Assembly: GCF_000373785.1 (NCBI RefSeq)
Contig: NZ_KB892377.1
Location: 299,616 to 363,615, forward strand
Length of the DNA stretch: 64,000 nucleotides
Reading direction: 5' to 3'
Origin: Erysipelothrix tonsillarum DSM 14972
GTDB lineage: Bacteria > Bacillota_I > Bacilli_A > Erysipelotrichales > Erysipelotrichaceae
Under the pieces are notes generated by a model that saw only the letters and a program-made list of their open reading frames with translations, was not told where the DNA came from and ran no database searches. Below, piece after piece: positions 7,261 to 16,684 of the stretch; position 1 is the first letter of the stretch; each line of letters opens with the position of its first letter. The position numbers and the translations under genes were made by a program.

Positions 7261-7755
7261 ATGCCTAATATATGTGAATTTGAGATGCTAATTAAAGGGT
7301 CTGCAGATAATTTAAAGAAAGCGAATGAAATTATCAATGCAGACTATGAATATGATGAAAATGGTTTAAAAAGTTGTAATGCAGATTTTCATGTTTGTAG
7401 AACGTGGCCATGTACTGACCTTGAAAATGAATTAGATTTTGAAAGTGGAAGTATCAAAATATATGGGGATTGTGCTTGGAGTGTATCAACGTGTATGTTT
7501 GAACAAGGTTACTATAAGGATTTAAAAGACCGTTCAAATTCAAGGGTAACCACAATTCCGATAATGTGTGAAATGTATGATTTAGACTTTGAAATTTACA
7601 GCAAAGAATACGGAATGTGTTTTCAAGAACACTATATCGTTCGCAAGGGGGAAATTGAACTTGATGAATGTGTAGAATTTTCCACTGAATATATCGAAGG
7701 AACTGATGAATATATTTCAGTCGGTGGGTTTAAAGAATGGCCATTTTCGATATAA
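7261..7755 (+). CDS. YubB-like ferredoxin-fold mobile-element protein, hypothetical
   Basis: A 164-residue acidic soluble protein that begins MPNICEFEMLIKGSADNLKKAN. A beta strand then a helix with this wording resembles the plasmid-borne YubB/DUF1281 ferredoxin-like proteins; this is a loose visual match. It is rich in Cys, Tyr and Trp. Start ATG 7261 follows AAAAGGAGA. It closes with WPFSI and is followed by a small hairpin (7761-7778) and the second fold-back. A decayed relative of its C-terminal third lies at 36603-36741, with the same downstream context. Confidence 0.6.
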   Translation: MPNICEFEMLIKGSADNLKKANEIINADYEYDENGLKSCNADFHVCRTWPCTDLENELDFESGSIKIYGDCAWSVSTCMFEQGYYKDLKDRSNSRVTTIPIMCEMYDLDFEIYSKEYGMCFQEHYIVRKGEIELDECVEFSTEYIEGTDEYISVGGFKEWPFSI

Positions 7756-7797
7756 ATTAAGGTGGCTACTATGCCACCTAGTTTTGCCGGCTCGCAC

Positions 7798-7919
7798 CCA
7801 AAGCATAGGATTAAAATTTTAACGCAGGATATTTAATATCAGATCGCTACGCTTTCGTCGGCACGTTGTGCACGACTCACTAATATAAAATATCCGCTAA
7901 TTTTAATCCTATACTTTGG
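7798..7919. repeat. Nested fold-back (large inverted repeats) B
   Basis: Outer arms of 21 bp with one mismatch (7798-7818 and 7899-7919) enclose inner arms GGATATTTAATAT (7827-7839) and its near complement (7883-7895). The loop holds a GC-rich hairpin GTCGGCAC/GTGCACGAC. Architecture matches fold-back A at 6409-6594, with different arm sequence. No gene lies between 7756 and 8042. Confidence 0.65.
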
Positions 7920-8042
7920 ACGCTCGATATAAGTGTGGAGAGCATACAAAAAGAGGATTATAAGTCATACTTAAGAATCCTCTTTCTGATTCAAATAATC
8001 TAGGTTTTTTTTGTTATATTCATGGAGCAATTTATTCAACTG

Positions 8043-8585
8043 TTATTTTCGTGTCTTAACACTTTTATATAAAACATGACTTTTCAATTTGGAATCATCA
8101 GCAACTTTAGGATGATCAAAAACACCAATATAATTCATACCTATTCTTTTCATGACATTTTCTGAGGGGGTATTGATTGCCGCGGTGAAACTATAAATAA
8201 CCGGTATATTTAGTGTTTTATGGCCATATTTAAGAGTTGCTTCCGCTCCTTCAACTGCATATCCATTGTGCCAGTATTTCTTTAACATTCGCCACCCAAT
8301 TTCAACCTCTCCTAATAATTTAGTTCCAAAATTGATTTTTACTAAACCAATGATTCCGATAAATTCACCCGAATCTTTTAATTCTACGATATATTTAGAA
8401 TAATCGAATTCTTGTCTGTGTTTTATTGCGTTTAAGGCATATTCTTTAGATTCAGCTTCGGTCAAAGGTGCAGGAAAGTACTTCATAACATCCGGATCCC
8501 TGTTCATCTCATAGATATCCTTGATATCATCCTTTACAAGATCTCTAAAGCCTAGTCTTTTTGATTCGAAAATATAATTGTTCAT
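8043..8585 (-). CDS. GNAT acetyltransferase, RimJ/RimL-like
   Basis: A 180-residue protein with the RimJ/RimL (Acetyltransf_3) layout. It opens with FESKRLGFRDLVKDDIKDIYEMNRDPDVMKYF, typical of N-terminal acetyltransferases. The central strand EVEIGWRMLKKYWHNGYAVEGAEATLKYG contains the acetyl-CoA loop in a variant form (W-H-N-G-Y-A). It ends with the NTPSENVMKRIGMNYIG element found in this family. The ribosome site AAAGGAG precedes the start on the minus strand. The true substrate (ribosomal protein, small molecule or drug) cannot be told from sequence. It is oriented opposite to the element genes. Confidence 0.8.
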   Translation of the reverse strand: MNNYIFESKRLGFRDLVKDDIKDIYEMNRDPDVMKYFPAPLTEAESKEYALNAIKHRQEFDYSKYIVELKDSGEFIGIIGLVKINFGTKLLGEVEIGWRMLKKYWHNGYAVEGAEATLKYGHKTLNIPVIYSFTAAINTPSENVMKRIGMNYIGVFDHPKVADDSKLKSHVLYKSVKTRK

Positions 8586-8667
8586 AATACTACTCCTTTT
8601 AAATAAAATTTATTATACAATAAAAAGATTCTGTTAAGGTGATAAACAGATTAGAAAAGCAATGATT

Positions 8668-8706
<39 letters not shown>

Positions 8707-8850
8707 AAAAAAATATTCGTTCTTTCTTCATTGATCCCCATACTTTAATAATATTATATTATTACTAACTATCCTGAGGTATCATTTTTTATAGATTAAA
8801 TTTTTAATGAGTAATGTGAATTGTTATAATAACTACTAGAGGAGAACTGT

Positions 8851-10139
8851 ATGGAAAGAAAAATTGCTATTTATTGTAGAGTCTCTACAGATGATCAAGC
8901 AGAAAACGGCTACAATCTACGGGAACAAGAGAAGCGAATTGAACAATACATTAAAGCATACGATAATGAGTTTACTGAAGAAGTTATAAAATACATTGAT
9001 GACGGATATTCAGCAAAAGACTTAAAGAGAAGGGAAATGATATTATTACTAGATGATATTAAAGACGGCCTAATATCAAAAATTGTAATTCATAACTTGG
9101 ATCGACTGACGAGGAGTATGAAAGATTTAATTTATTTAATAGAGTTGTTTGAAGAATACGACGTCCAATTATTCAGTTTAAAAGAAAAAATTGATACAAA
9201 GACGGCCATTGGGCGCTTCTTTGTATCAATGATAATTCTAATTGCACAATGGGAACGAGAAGCAATTTCGGAAAGGACTATCAGGGCCTTAGATCAATCA
9301 GCATATGAAGGGAATTACGTTCATGGAAGAACACCATTTGGTTATAATACCGTCAATAAAAAATTGGTAATCAACGAATTGGAAGCTCCTATTGTTAAAC
9401 AAATTTTTCATATGTATCTATTTAATGAAGACAATGTTAATAAGATTCTGCATTATCACGGTTCCAATCATCGGGACTTAGGTTTTATTTGGACTTATGA
9501 TAGAATTAGAAATATATTAACAAACGAAATTTACACAGGAACATATAGAAATAAGCGAATCGTCATCGATAATCATTCACCTCAAATAATTGAACGAGAA
9601 CAATTCGATATGGTACAGGAAATGATGCAAAGTAAGAATAAAAAAGATAATCATCTTTACCTGTTTAAATCATTGTGTTTCGATAGTGGAACCAAAAGAA
9701 TATTAAATCACAGAAGTGTTGTTAAACCTTTGAAGATATATTTGTACTATGAAAACGAAAAACAACAACGCATTAATGAGAACGATATTGAAAAACAAAT
9801 TAGAACAGATATTAATAAGTATATTAACAATACAATTAAAAAATCATTTTCAGTCAAAATTAACACTTTGAAAAAAAAGATTATGCTCTGGCTGAGTTAG
9901 ATAGATATTTTGATATTGGATTTATTAATGAACAATATTATATGGAAGAAAAAAGCAAATTATTGTCAAATATTAAATTTAAAGAAAATTCGTTGGATAT
10001 AATCGCACATGATACAGAGTATTGGAGTTCGATGAATGTAAATCAACAACGTAAGTTTTTGATAATGAATGTATCCAAAATAGAAATTGATCTAAGTGAA
10101 AAAAAAGTAATCAGTATTATATTTAAGTCTATCAAATAA
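8851..10139 (+). pseudogene. Large serine recombinase, frameshifted in an A8 tract
   Basis: The resolvase domain is clear: YCRVSTDDQ with catalytic Ser12, then the typical HNLDRLTRSMKDLIYLIELFEEYDVQLFSLKEKIDT block. A recombinase domain (HGRTPFGYNT, WTYDRIRNILTNEIYTGTY) and a coiled-coil region follow. The frame stops at 9900, but the next frame continues the coiled coil to 10139. The shift lies at A8 9871-9878; nine A residues would give one 429-residue protein. The zinc-ribbon cysteines usual in large serine integrases are mostly missing. Ribosome site AGAGGAG precedes ATG 8851. This is an integrase or excisionase of an element whose ends I cannot fix, inactive as read unless slippage restores the frame. 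Confidence 0.8.
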
Positions 10140-10460
10140 CTGGTCCATAGATAATTTTCAACCTCACATACATTATTATAATCAATTATTTATTAATATT
10201 TCACCGTTTTATAACTTGAAAAATTACTAGGGTTAGTCTTGTAATGCTATAGTTAATTTGTAACACGTGTATATAATCTAGTACAATGGAAGAAACAATG
10301 GGATATTCAGTTCAACACTTAATATACTAATTTTAAAAGTAACCCTACTCTCTCTCTATATATATGTAGAGTAGAATGTGTAATATGATGCTAGTATAAA
10401 TAACGGATAGTCTAAACATAGAAAAATCAGTTAAAATAGGAGTAACAGAAGGAAAACTCT

Positions 10461-10759
10461 ATGCGAAAACAATATGATAAAGAATTTAAAGAACAGGCAT
10501 TGCAGTATAAGAAGGATAACCCGAATCTCAGCGTTAGAGCTGTTTGTGATAACCTAGGATAAGTCAACCAACATTTTACAAATGGCAACAAGAAGCCAAA
10601 ACCAATGGTGGTGTAGTCAACCATCGTGGCTCTGGTAATTACGCAAGTGATGAAGAAAAGGAAATCGCTCGCTTAAGGCGTGAGTTAAAAGCGAAAGACG
10701 ATGCACTTAAGATATTAAAAAAGGCGATCGGCATTCTGGGAGAAGAAGAACCGAAGTAA
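10461..10759 (+). pseudogene. IS3-family orfA, frameshifted
   Basis: Reads MRKQYDKEFKEQALQYKKDN with a helix-turn-helix, then hits TAA after CDNLG. A one-base deletion near 10559 explains this, because the next frame continues ISQPTFYKWQQEAK and ends with the leucine-zipper-like LRRELKAKDDALKILKKAI. It would encode the DNA-binding half of the transposase. Confidence 0.75.
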
Positions 10760-11600
10760 TCTATCAATGTGTTTATGAAGAAAGGAACTCATTGTCGGTT
10801 TCGTGAGTGCTATCTGAATTAAATGTATCAAAGTCGGGATATTATGACTGGTTACAACGAAAGCCATCGAATCAAAGTAAGAGAAAAGAATTTGTCTGTA
10901 CTAAAATAGAAGAGATTCATAAAGAGTCATATCAGATTTATGGAGCTCCGATAATCTCCAACGTTTTGAAGAATAAAGGAATTTATGTATCGCAAAAAAT
11001 AATATCTAACTATATGAAACAACTTGATATTCGTGCACATTATCGAAAGAAATATACAATTACGACAATTTCCAAAGGCTTTCATACAAAGTTAAAGAAT
11101 GTACTGAACCGAGACTTTATTCCTAGTCAACCGAATCAAGCTTGGTGTACAGATATTACATACATTTGGACGGAACAAGTATTTGTTTACTTAACAAGTA
11201 TTATGGATTTATACTCTAGAAGAATTATAGTTTGGGATATCAGCGATTCATTAAACATTGGTCAGTGATGAAATGTGTACGAATCGCTAAATCAAGAAGA
11301 CCACATGACAAAGCTCTGATAATACATAGTGATCGAAGGGTACAATACACTTCTACGGAATATACAGAGGAATTAAAAGAAATACGACTTAGTTACAGCC
11401 ACAAAGGCAATTCGTGGGATAACGCTTGTATAGAGTCCTTCCACTCACTGATTAAACGTGAGTGGATTAACAAGATATCAAATAAGGGATATACAAGAAG
11501 CAAAGCAAATAGTATTTGAGTATATAGAGTCATTTTACAACACAACTAGAATTCATGGTTCGTGTAATTATATGTAACCAAGACAGTATGAACTACAGCA
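10755..11600 (+). pseudogene. IS3-family orfB transposase, multiply frameshifted
   Basis: Fragments in two frames give GYYDWLQRKPSNQ, the HTH_21 region YGAPIISNVLKNKG, and the DDE core: WCTDITYI (first Asp), LIIHSDRRVQYTS (second Asp) and GNSWDNACIESFHSLIKRE (Glu). Stops and shifts at about 10806, 11268 and 11519 break the frame, so no active integrase is made. Confidence 0.8.
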
Positions 11601-11782
11601 ACATATCAGACTCTAAGTTTAAGTTGTCCGTTTTCTTGACTTAGTACCATCCACTTTGGATTGATATAATTTATTTTTGGTAGTAGGTAACATAAGGTAC
11701 TTATGATCCATAAGTAAGATATGATTTAGTATTTATATTTGTATTATAAATAGATTAATAAGAAAGCGAGTGTTGTAACTAG

Positions 11783-13717
11783 ATGATTAAAATTGATAAG
11801 ATTGACACCTCAGAAAATGCTAAAATATTTGCAAATATGATTAATGATTCACCTAAAACATATTTTTTAGATGGAAAATGGGGTAGTGGAAAAACTGAAT
11901 ATATAAAAGAGCTTGAGAAATATCTACGAAAGGATATCCGTGTTATAAATGTGGAGTTGTGGAAACCAAAAGATAAAAGTACCTTATCTCAATTGATGTT
12001 TGAAAGCATTTATCCGTTTAAATTCAAATTAATAAAAAGAATTATTAAGTTATTTATATTCTTTTCTGTTATGGGGAGTATGTTTATCGCATTTAAAGGT
12101 TTATCCTCGAAAGAATTTTCAGTATCAGAAACTGAATCAATGTTATTTGGGGTAATCTTGTCAATTTCAACAATCATAACAACGTTATATACGTTTATTG
12201 GTGCAAAATGGGTTGATTTGGATCGTTACTACATGGGTAAATCAATACAATCGCTTGTTGATATTAAAAGGCCTAAACTTTTAATTATTGATGATTTTGA
12301 TAGATTAGAAGAAAGTGTTCGTAATGAATTGTTTTTGCTTTTTAATTCAATCCACGGAATAACGAGAGTCGTTTTTGTTGGCGATTTACAGAATCTTAAT
12401 AACTTTAAATTAGATTATATGTCCAAAATAATCGATCAAAAAATTAGTCTTCCTTATCAGATGCATTCTTCAAATATAGCAGTTGAATTAGGAAAAAGAA
12501 TAAAGAAAATTATTGATAATGATAATTTTCAATTCGATGTTATTCGTGAACTGTTTGAGAAGGAGATGAGGACTGCAAGAGATGCAAATCATCTCCTCGC
12601 TTACATTCAACAGGAATTAATCAGTAATGGGAAATTAGGGAAAGTTCAAATTTCTCAGCAAATTTTAATAATATATCTCTATTTATTCCATGGTGAACTT
12701 TATCAAAGGCTTCTAGAAAAACTATTGCCGGATGAAAATGAAATATATTTGAATGCATATTTTTTTAGGGGATTGGAAGAATATTCTAGTGATTCTGAAA
12801 TGAATGATGATATAAAATGGGATGCAGAATTCTATACAAATTATTTGTTGCAACCGAATGGCAATAACCCTACTGATTATATATCAAATAGAAATGCCTA
12901 CTACATTAATGAAATTACGAATATTCATTCTATCTTCGAACTAAGGGATATTTTGAATAATGATGACTTAGAGTTGAAAAATATTTTTATGGATTCTAAA
13001 AACTCATTACTATACTCCGAGTTTTTGAATTATATAAATCGAATGAGTATAGAGGAATATAATTCTGTGAAAAAAATATTAGAAGAAAATTCAATTATTA
13101 CTATGAAATCAGAAGTGCGCCATTCTCCGAATGAGCTAATCAGGCTAATATTTGGAAAAAAATTAGAAGAAATTGATAAATTTTTCTTTAACAATGGTCA
13201 GTATCAAAGTATAAAGACTGAAAAATTATTTTGTTTATTTGATGAATGGTTTGATCGATACAACGATGAAGAGATCATTTCTGTTTTTGAGAGAATTTAT
13301 TATTATCGGGTCAATTTTAATTTAGATGGCGAAATCTATTACGATTCTGATACACGATTCAGGAGTATTCCTCACATAAATCGTGATTTGATAAAAACTA
13401 CCTATTCTAAAAATGCTTATGAAAGAATAGAATCACAAGATTTCGGAAAAAAAGATTATGATGCGGAGGCATTGCTAGTTTTAATGAATACACAATTAAA
13501 TAGAGATAGTATTTCCGAGTTCGAAGAAAATAAAGAGTTAATTGAAAAGCTAAAAAATAGTGAATACTTGGCACTTTGGGATGCTTTTGGAATTAGACCA
13601 GAAACTGACTCAAAGATTGGGCAGTACCTAGTTTATGGAGATGTACTAGACTTTCCCTATGGTAATCAGAAATACAAGGAAGTTGTTCTTGAAAAAATTA
13701 TTTCCATAACTAATTAG
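11783..13717 (+). CDS. KAP-family P-loop NTPase, probable defence gene
   Basis: A 644-residue protein. Walker A is DGKWGSGKTE (residues 30-39). Two membrane helices are inserted after it (about 86-105 and 120-140), and Walker B is LLIIDDFDRL (about 166-175). That combination, membrane segments between the A and B motifs, is the hallmark of KAP NTPases. The C-terminal 400 residues are helical and of unknown fold. The ribosome site is weak (AAAGCGAG). It is followed 50 bases later by abiH in the same direction with no terminator between, so the two probably form one unit at the cytoplasmic membrane. It likely senses infection or regulates AbiH; that is inference. Family call is firm. Confidence 0.82.
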   Translation: MIKIDKIDTSENAKIFANMINDSPKTYFLDGKWGSGKTEYIKELEKYLRKDIRVINVELWKPKDKSTLSQLMFESIYPFKFKLIKRIIKLFIFFSVMGSMFIAFKGLSSKEFSVSETESMLFGVILSISTIITTLYTFIGAKWVDLDRYYMGKSIQSLVDIKRPKLLIIDDFDRLEESVRNELFLLFNSIHGITRVVFVGDLQNLNNFKLDYMSKIIDQKISLPYQMHSSNIAVELGKRIKKIIDNDNFQFDVIRELFEKEMRTARDANHLLAYIQQELISNGKLGKVQISQQILIIYLYLFHGELYQRLLEKLLPDENEIYLNAYFFRGLEEYSSDSEMNDDIKWDAEFYTNYLLQPNGNNPTDYISNRNAYYINEITNIHSIFELRDILNNDDLELKNIFMDSKNSLLYSEFLNYINRMSIEEYNSVKKILEENSIITMKSEVRHSPNELIRLIFGKKLEEIDKFFFNNGQYQSIKTEKLFCLFDEWFDRYNDEEIISVFERIYYYRVNFNLDGEIYYDSDTRFRSIPHINRDLIKTTYSKNAYERIESQDFGKKDYDAEALLVLMNTQLNRDSISEFEENKELIEKLKNSEYLALWDAFGIRPETDSKIGQYLVYGDVLDFPYGNQKYKEVVLEKIISITN

Positions 13718-13767
13718 CAAATTTTTATGAAATTAGATTTTTAATATTGTAGAAAGAAGATAATTAT

Positions 13768-14778
13768 ATGCATAATAATACACTAATTATTATTGGTAAT
13801 GGTTTTGATTTACATCATGGATTAAAAACTCAATACAGTGATTTTTTTAGAAGTTATTACGAAAAACAAAGTGTTGCTGAATTCCAGAGGATTTTAGCAG
13901 AAAATGTTGATCTAGATTTGACGAATAATTGGCTAGACATAGAAGAACTTATTGCTATAGCACGAAAAGAGAGTGCTCTTGAGGAAACCGACCAAATAAT
14001 TCGTAACAATACTGAGTTTACAGGGTATTATCTAGAATTTTCAAAAGTTATAGAAGATCTTAAAATACAATTTAGGAACTATCTGTTAGAAATTTATAAA
14101 CCTGAAAATATTGAAATGAATCTTTGTTTACAAGAAATTTTCAAACCCGATAATTTAGTTGTTAATTTCAACTATACTAATACAGTTCAAGATGTATATG
14201 GTATAGAATGTATTCATCCTCACGGTAGTCTCGAAGAAAATTTTATTATCTTGGGGCATGGTCTAGAATCGATTCCTCATAACTTTGTAGGTGGTCACTA
14301 TGACAGATATAATAAAGACTATCTAAGAGATGAGCTAAGATTTATAAGAGGGCTTAAATATAATAATTATTCGAGTAATCAAACCGAAGAAGCACATAAT
14401 TACTATGTTCAGGAGATATCGATTAATAGAGGTGTTGATGGCCACGGTGCTGGTCTGATTGTGAAAAACAATTCGAAATTATTGGAGTATGGTATCAAAG
14501 CTTTTATTGAAGATTTAAGTAATAATTATAAATCTATTCCTTTTAAATTTGGAATCCCAAAAGATAAACTAAAAAGTGTTGATACTTTAATTGTCTTAGG
14601 TCATAGCATTAAGGCTGATAAGGATTTTTTTGAAGGTATTGATGAATTGTGTGATATTCGCGAAGTAATTGTTTACTCTCATAACAAAGAATTGCAAGAA
14701 GAAATTGAACGTATTAATACACTTAGAAAAATTTATGGAAGTGCAAGAATGATTACTAGATCATATTTGGAGTATTAA
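13768..14778 (+). CDS. abiH: AbiH-family abortive infection protein
   Basis: A 336-residue protein with the AbiH signature: LIIIGNGFDLHHGLKTQYSDF at the N-terminus, FNYTNTVQDVYG about residue 132 followed by HPHGSL, and LIVLGHSIKADKDFF near 273. AbiH was first described as a lactococcal phage-abortive-infection protein; its biochemistry is not settled. It lies directly downstream of a KAP NTPase and about 300 bases upstream of a type I restriction system, so it belongs to a defence block. Ribosome site AGAAAGAAG precedes ATG 13768. Length matches the family and I see no damage. Confidence 0.85.
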   Translation: MHNNTLIIIGNGFDLHHGLKTQYSDFFRSYYEKQSVAEFQRILAENVDLDLTNNWLDIEELIAIARKESALEETDQIIRNNTEFTGYYLEFSKVIEDLKIQFRNYLLEIYKPENIEMNLCLQEIFKPDNLVVNFNYTNTVQDVYGIECIHPHGSLEENFIILGHGLESIPHNFVGGHYDRYNKDYLRDELRFIRGLKYNNYSSNQTEEAHNYYVQEISINRGVDGHGAGLIVKNNSKLLEYGIKAFIEDLSNNYKSIPFKFGIPKDKLKSVDTLIVLGHSIKADKDFFEGIDELCDIREVIVYSHNKELQEEIERINTLRKIYGSARMITRSYLEY

Positions 14779-14950
14779 TGATATGCTTCATACAAACAGA
14801 TTAAAAGGTTAGCAAAAATCTACAAAAAAATGAATTAGAGTGATACTAACTTGTTCATAAATGACAAGATTCGAAAAAATATACTCTATTAAGTGGATTA
14901 TTATTAATTTATGTATAATTAATTTCTATGTATGATTTCTTTAATTAAAA

Positions 14951-14966
14951 CCGTCCTCGGGCACCA
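14951..14966 (+). other. tRNA 3'-end fragment, candidate attachment site
   Basis: CCGTCCTCGGGCACCA reads like the last bases of a tRNA: the 3' acceptor strand CTCGGGC, discriminator A, then CCA. It matches the ends of tRNA-Leu genes beginning GCCCGAG. No rest of a tRNA precedes it. Integrative elements that insert in tRNA 3' ends leave exactly this duplication, and an intrinsic terminator follows as after a real tRNA. It separates KAP-AbiH from hsdMSR. Confidence 0.5.
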
Positions 14967-14976
14967 AAATTTTAGA

Positions 14977-15004
14977 AAACAGCCGCTATAAAGCGGTTTT
15001 TTTA
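14977..15004 (+). terminator. Intrinsic terminator after the tRNA fragment
   Basis: Stem CCGCT/AGCGG with an ATAA loop is followed by seven T residues. It isolates hsdM from the abiH side. Confidence 0.7.
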
Positions 15005-15088
15005 TATACTCGCAAGTTAGTATTCATCATTAAAACAAGATGAATAATGTGATATGATAGAACATATAGAAGAAATAAAGGGGTAACT

Positions 15089-16684
15089 ATGACAACGAAC
15101 TTACATACAAAATTATTTGGTGCGGCAGATCATTTACGAAGTAAAATGGATGCTTCAGAGTATAAGAATTATTTATTAGGTTTAATTTTCTACAAATACC
15201 TTTCGGATAAGTTGCTGGTTGAAGTTGTAGAACTTTCGGGTGCAGAAATCCAAGACTATCCTACGAAGGAACTGCAAGTAACGCTTTATCATGAATTAAC
15301 AGCGGATTCAGATGCTAAGGAAGCATTGGAAGATGCGATGATCGACAAATTAGGATACACCATTAAGGAAGAATTCTTGTTCTCGGAACTTGCTGACAAG
15401 GCAAAACAAAATATATTTCAATTAAATGACTTAAAGCAAGCATTTCAAAATTTATCATCTTCTTTTGACCAGTTTAATGGGCTGTTTGATGACGTAGATC
15501 TAAGTTCGAGAAAGCTCGGTTCTGACGATCAACAACGTAATATTACAATTACTGAAGTTATGAAACAACTTAATGATATTGATGTCTTAGAACATAATGG
15601 TGATGTGATCGGTGATGCTTACGAATACTTGATTTCACAATTTGCATCGGATGCTGGGAAAAAAGCGGGAGAATTCTATACTCCACATGAAGTATCGGTC
15701 ATGATGGCCCGTATTGTCGCTTTAGGCCAAGAAGATAAAAGACTCTTTAGTGTCTATGACCCAACCATGGGTTCAGGCTCTCTAATGCTTAATGTTCGTA
15801 AATATTTAAACCATCCTGATACTGTTAAGTATCACGGACAAGAACTTAATACAACAACTTATAACCTGGCAAAGATGAATCTAATCCTTCACGGTGTTGA
15901 AAATGAGGACATGAACATTCGCAATGCAGATACGCTGAATAAAGATTGGCCAACCGAAGAGCCATATCTTTTCGACTCAGTTCTCATGAATCCTCCGTAT
16001 TCCGCAAAATGGTCAGCTGATGATAAATTTCTGGATGAGCCACGTTTTAATCGATACGGAAAACTAGCTCCAAAATCTAAAGCGGATTTTGCATTTTTAC
16101 TTCATGGATTCTACCATTTAAAAGACTCAGGAACTATGGCGATTGTATTGCCTCATGGTGTTCTCTTTAGAGGTGGTGCAGAAGGGGTTATTCGCGAAAA
16201 ATTATTGCGTGATGGTAGTATTGATGCAATTATCGGAATGCCAGCAAATCTATTCTTTGGAACCTCCATTCCAACAACTGTCATTATCCTAAAGAAAAAC
16301 AGAATGAATCGTGATGTGCTGTTCATTGATGCAAGTAAAGAATTTGCGAAAAATAAAAATCAAAATAAGCTTGAAGATGAGCATATCGATAAGATTGTGG
16401 AAACATATAAAAAACGCAAGACTTTTGACAAGTATTCATATGTTGCGTCGTTTACTGAGATTGAAGAAAATGACTTTAACCTTAATATTCCAAGATACGT
16501 CGATACCTTTGAAGAAGAAGAACCTGTAGATCTCTTTAAGGTTGGCGAGGAGATGAAAAATCTCAAAAAAGAGAAGCAAGAATTGAAACAAGAATTGCTT
16601 AAAATGATGCAGCAATTGAAATACTCCGAAGAAGACGCGGCTTGGATGCGTGGAGCATTTGAGGTAATAGACGATGAAGAATAA
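15089..16684 (+). CDS. hsdM: Type I restriction-modification system, M subunit
   Basis: A 531-residue N6-adenine DNA methyltransferase subunit. The N-terminal HsdM_N domain (LFGAADHLRSKMDASEYKNYLLGLIFYKYLSDK) is followed by the SAM-binding motif DPTMGSGSLML (about residue 224) and the catalytic NPPY motif (about 300). The C-terminus is a coiled coil (EEMKNLKKEKQELKQELLKMMQQL) that binds HsdS. It works with HsdS to methylate the recognition site and with HsdR to cut unmodified DNA. Ribosome site AAAGGGG precedes ATG 15089. The stop overlaps hsdS by 11 bases, giving translational coupling. Complete and apparently functional. Confidence 0.95.
   Translation: MTTNLHTKLFGAADHLRSKMDASEYKNYLLGLIFYKYLSDKLLVEVVELSGAEIQDYPTKELQVTLYHELTADSDAKEALEDAMIDKLGYTIKEEFLFSELADKAKQNIFQLNDLKQAFQNLSSSFDQFNGLFDDVDLSSRKLGSDDQQRNITITEVMKQLNDIDVLEHNGDVIGDAYEYLISQFASDAGKKAGEFYTPHEVSVMMARIVALGQEDKRLFSVYDPTMGSGSLMLNVRKYLNHPDTVKYHGQELNTTTYNLAKMNLILHGVENEDMNIRNADTLNKDWPTEEPYLFDSVLMNPPYSAKWSADDKFLDEPRFNRYGKLAPKSKADFAFLLHGFYHLKDSGTMAIVLPHGVLFRGGAEGVIREKLLRDGSIDAIIGMPANLFFGTSIPTTVIILKKNRMNRDVLFIDASKEFAKNKNQNKLEDEHIDKIVETYKKRKTFDKYSYVASFTEIEENDFNLNIPRYVDTFEEEEPVDLFKVGEEMKNLKKEKQELKQELLKMMQQLKYSEEDAAWMRGAFEVIDDEE

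Larger units (their letters stand above)
10388..11650 (+). mobile_element. IS3-family (IS150-like) insertion sequence, inactive
   Basis: The right end carries an inverted terminal sequence that reads, on the minus strand, GGTACTAAGTCAAGAAAACG. The left end near 10388-10421 is a degraded version (AACGGATAGTCTAAAC). Inside are orfA and orfB in the usual order, both with several frameshifts. No target duplication is evident. Boundaries are approximate. Confidence 0.7.
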
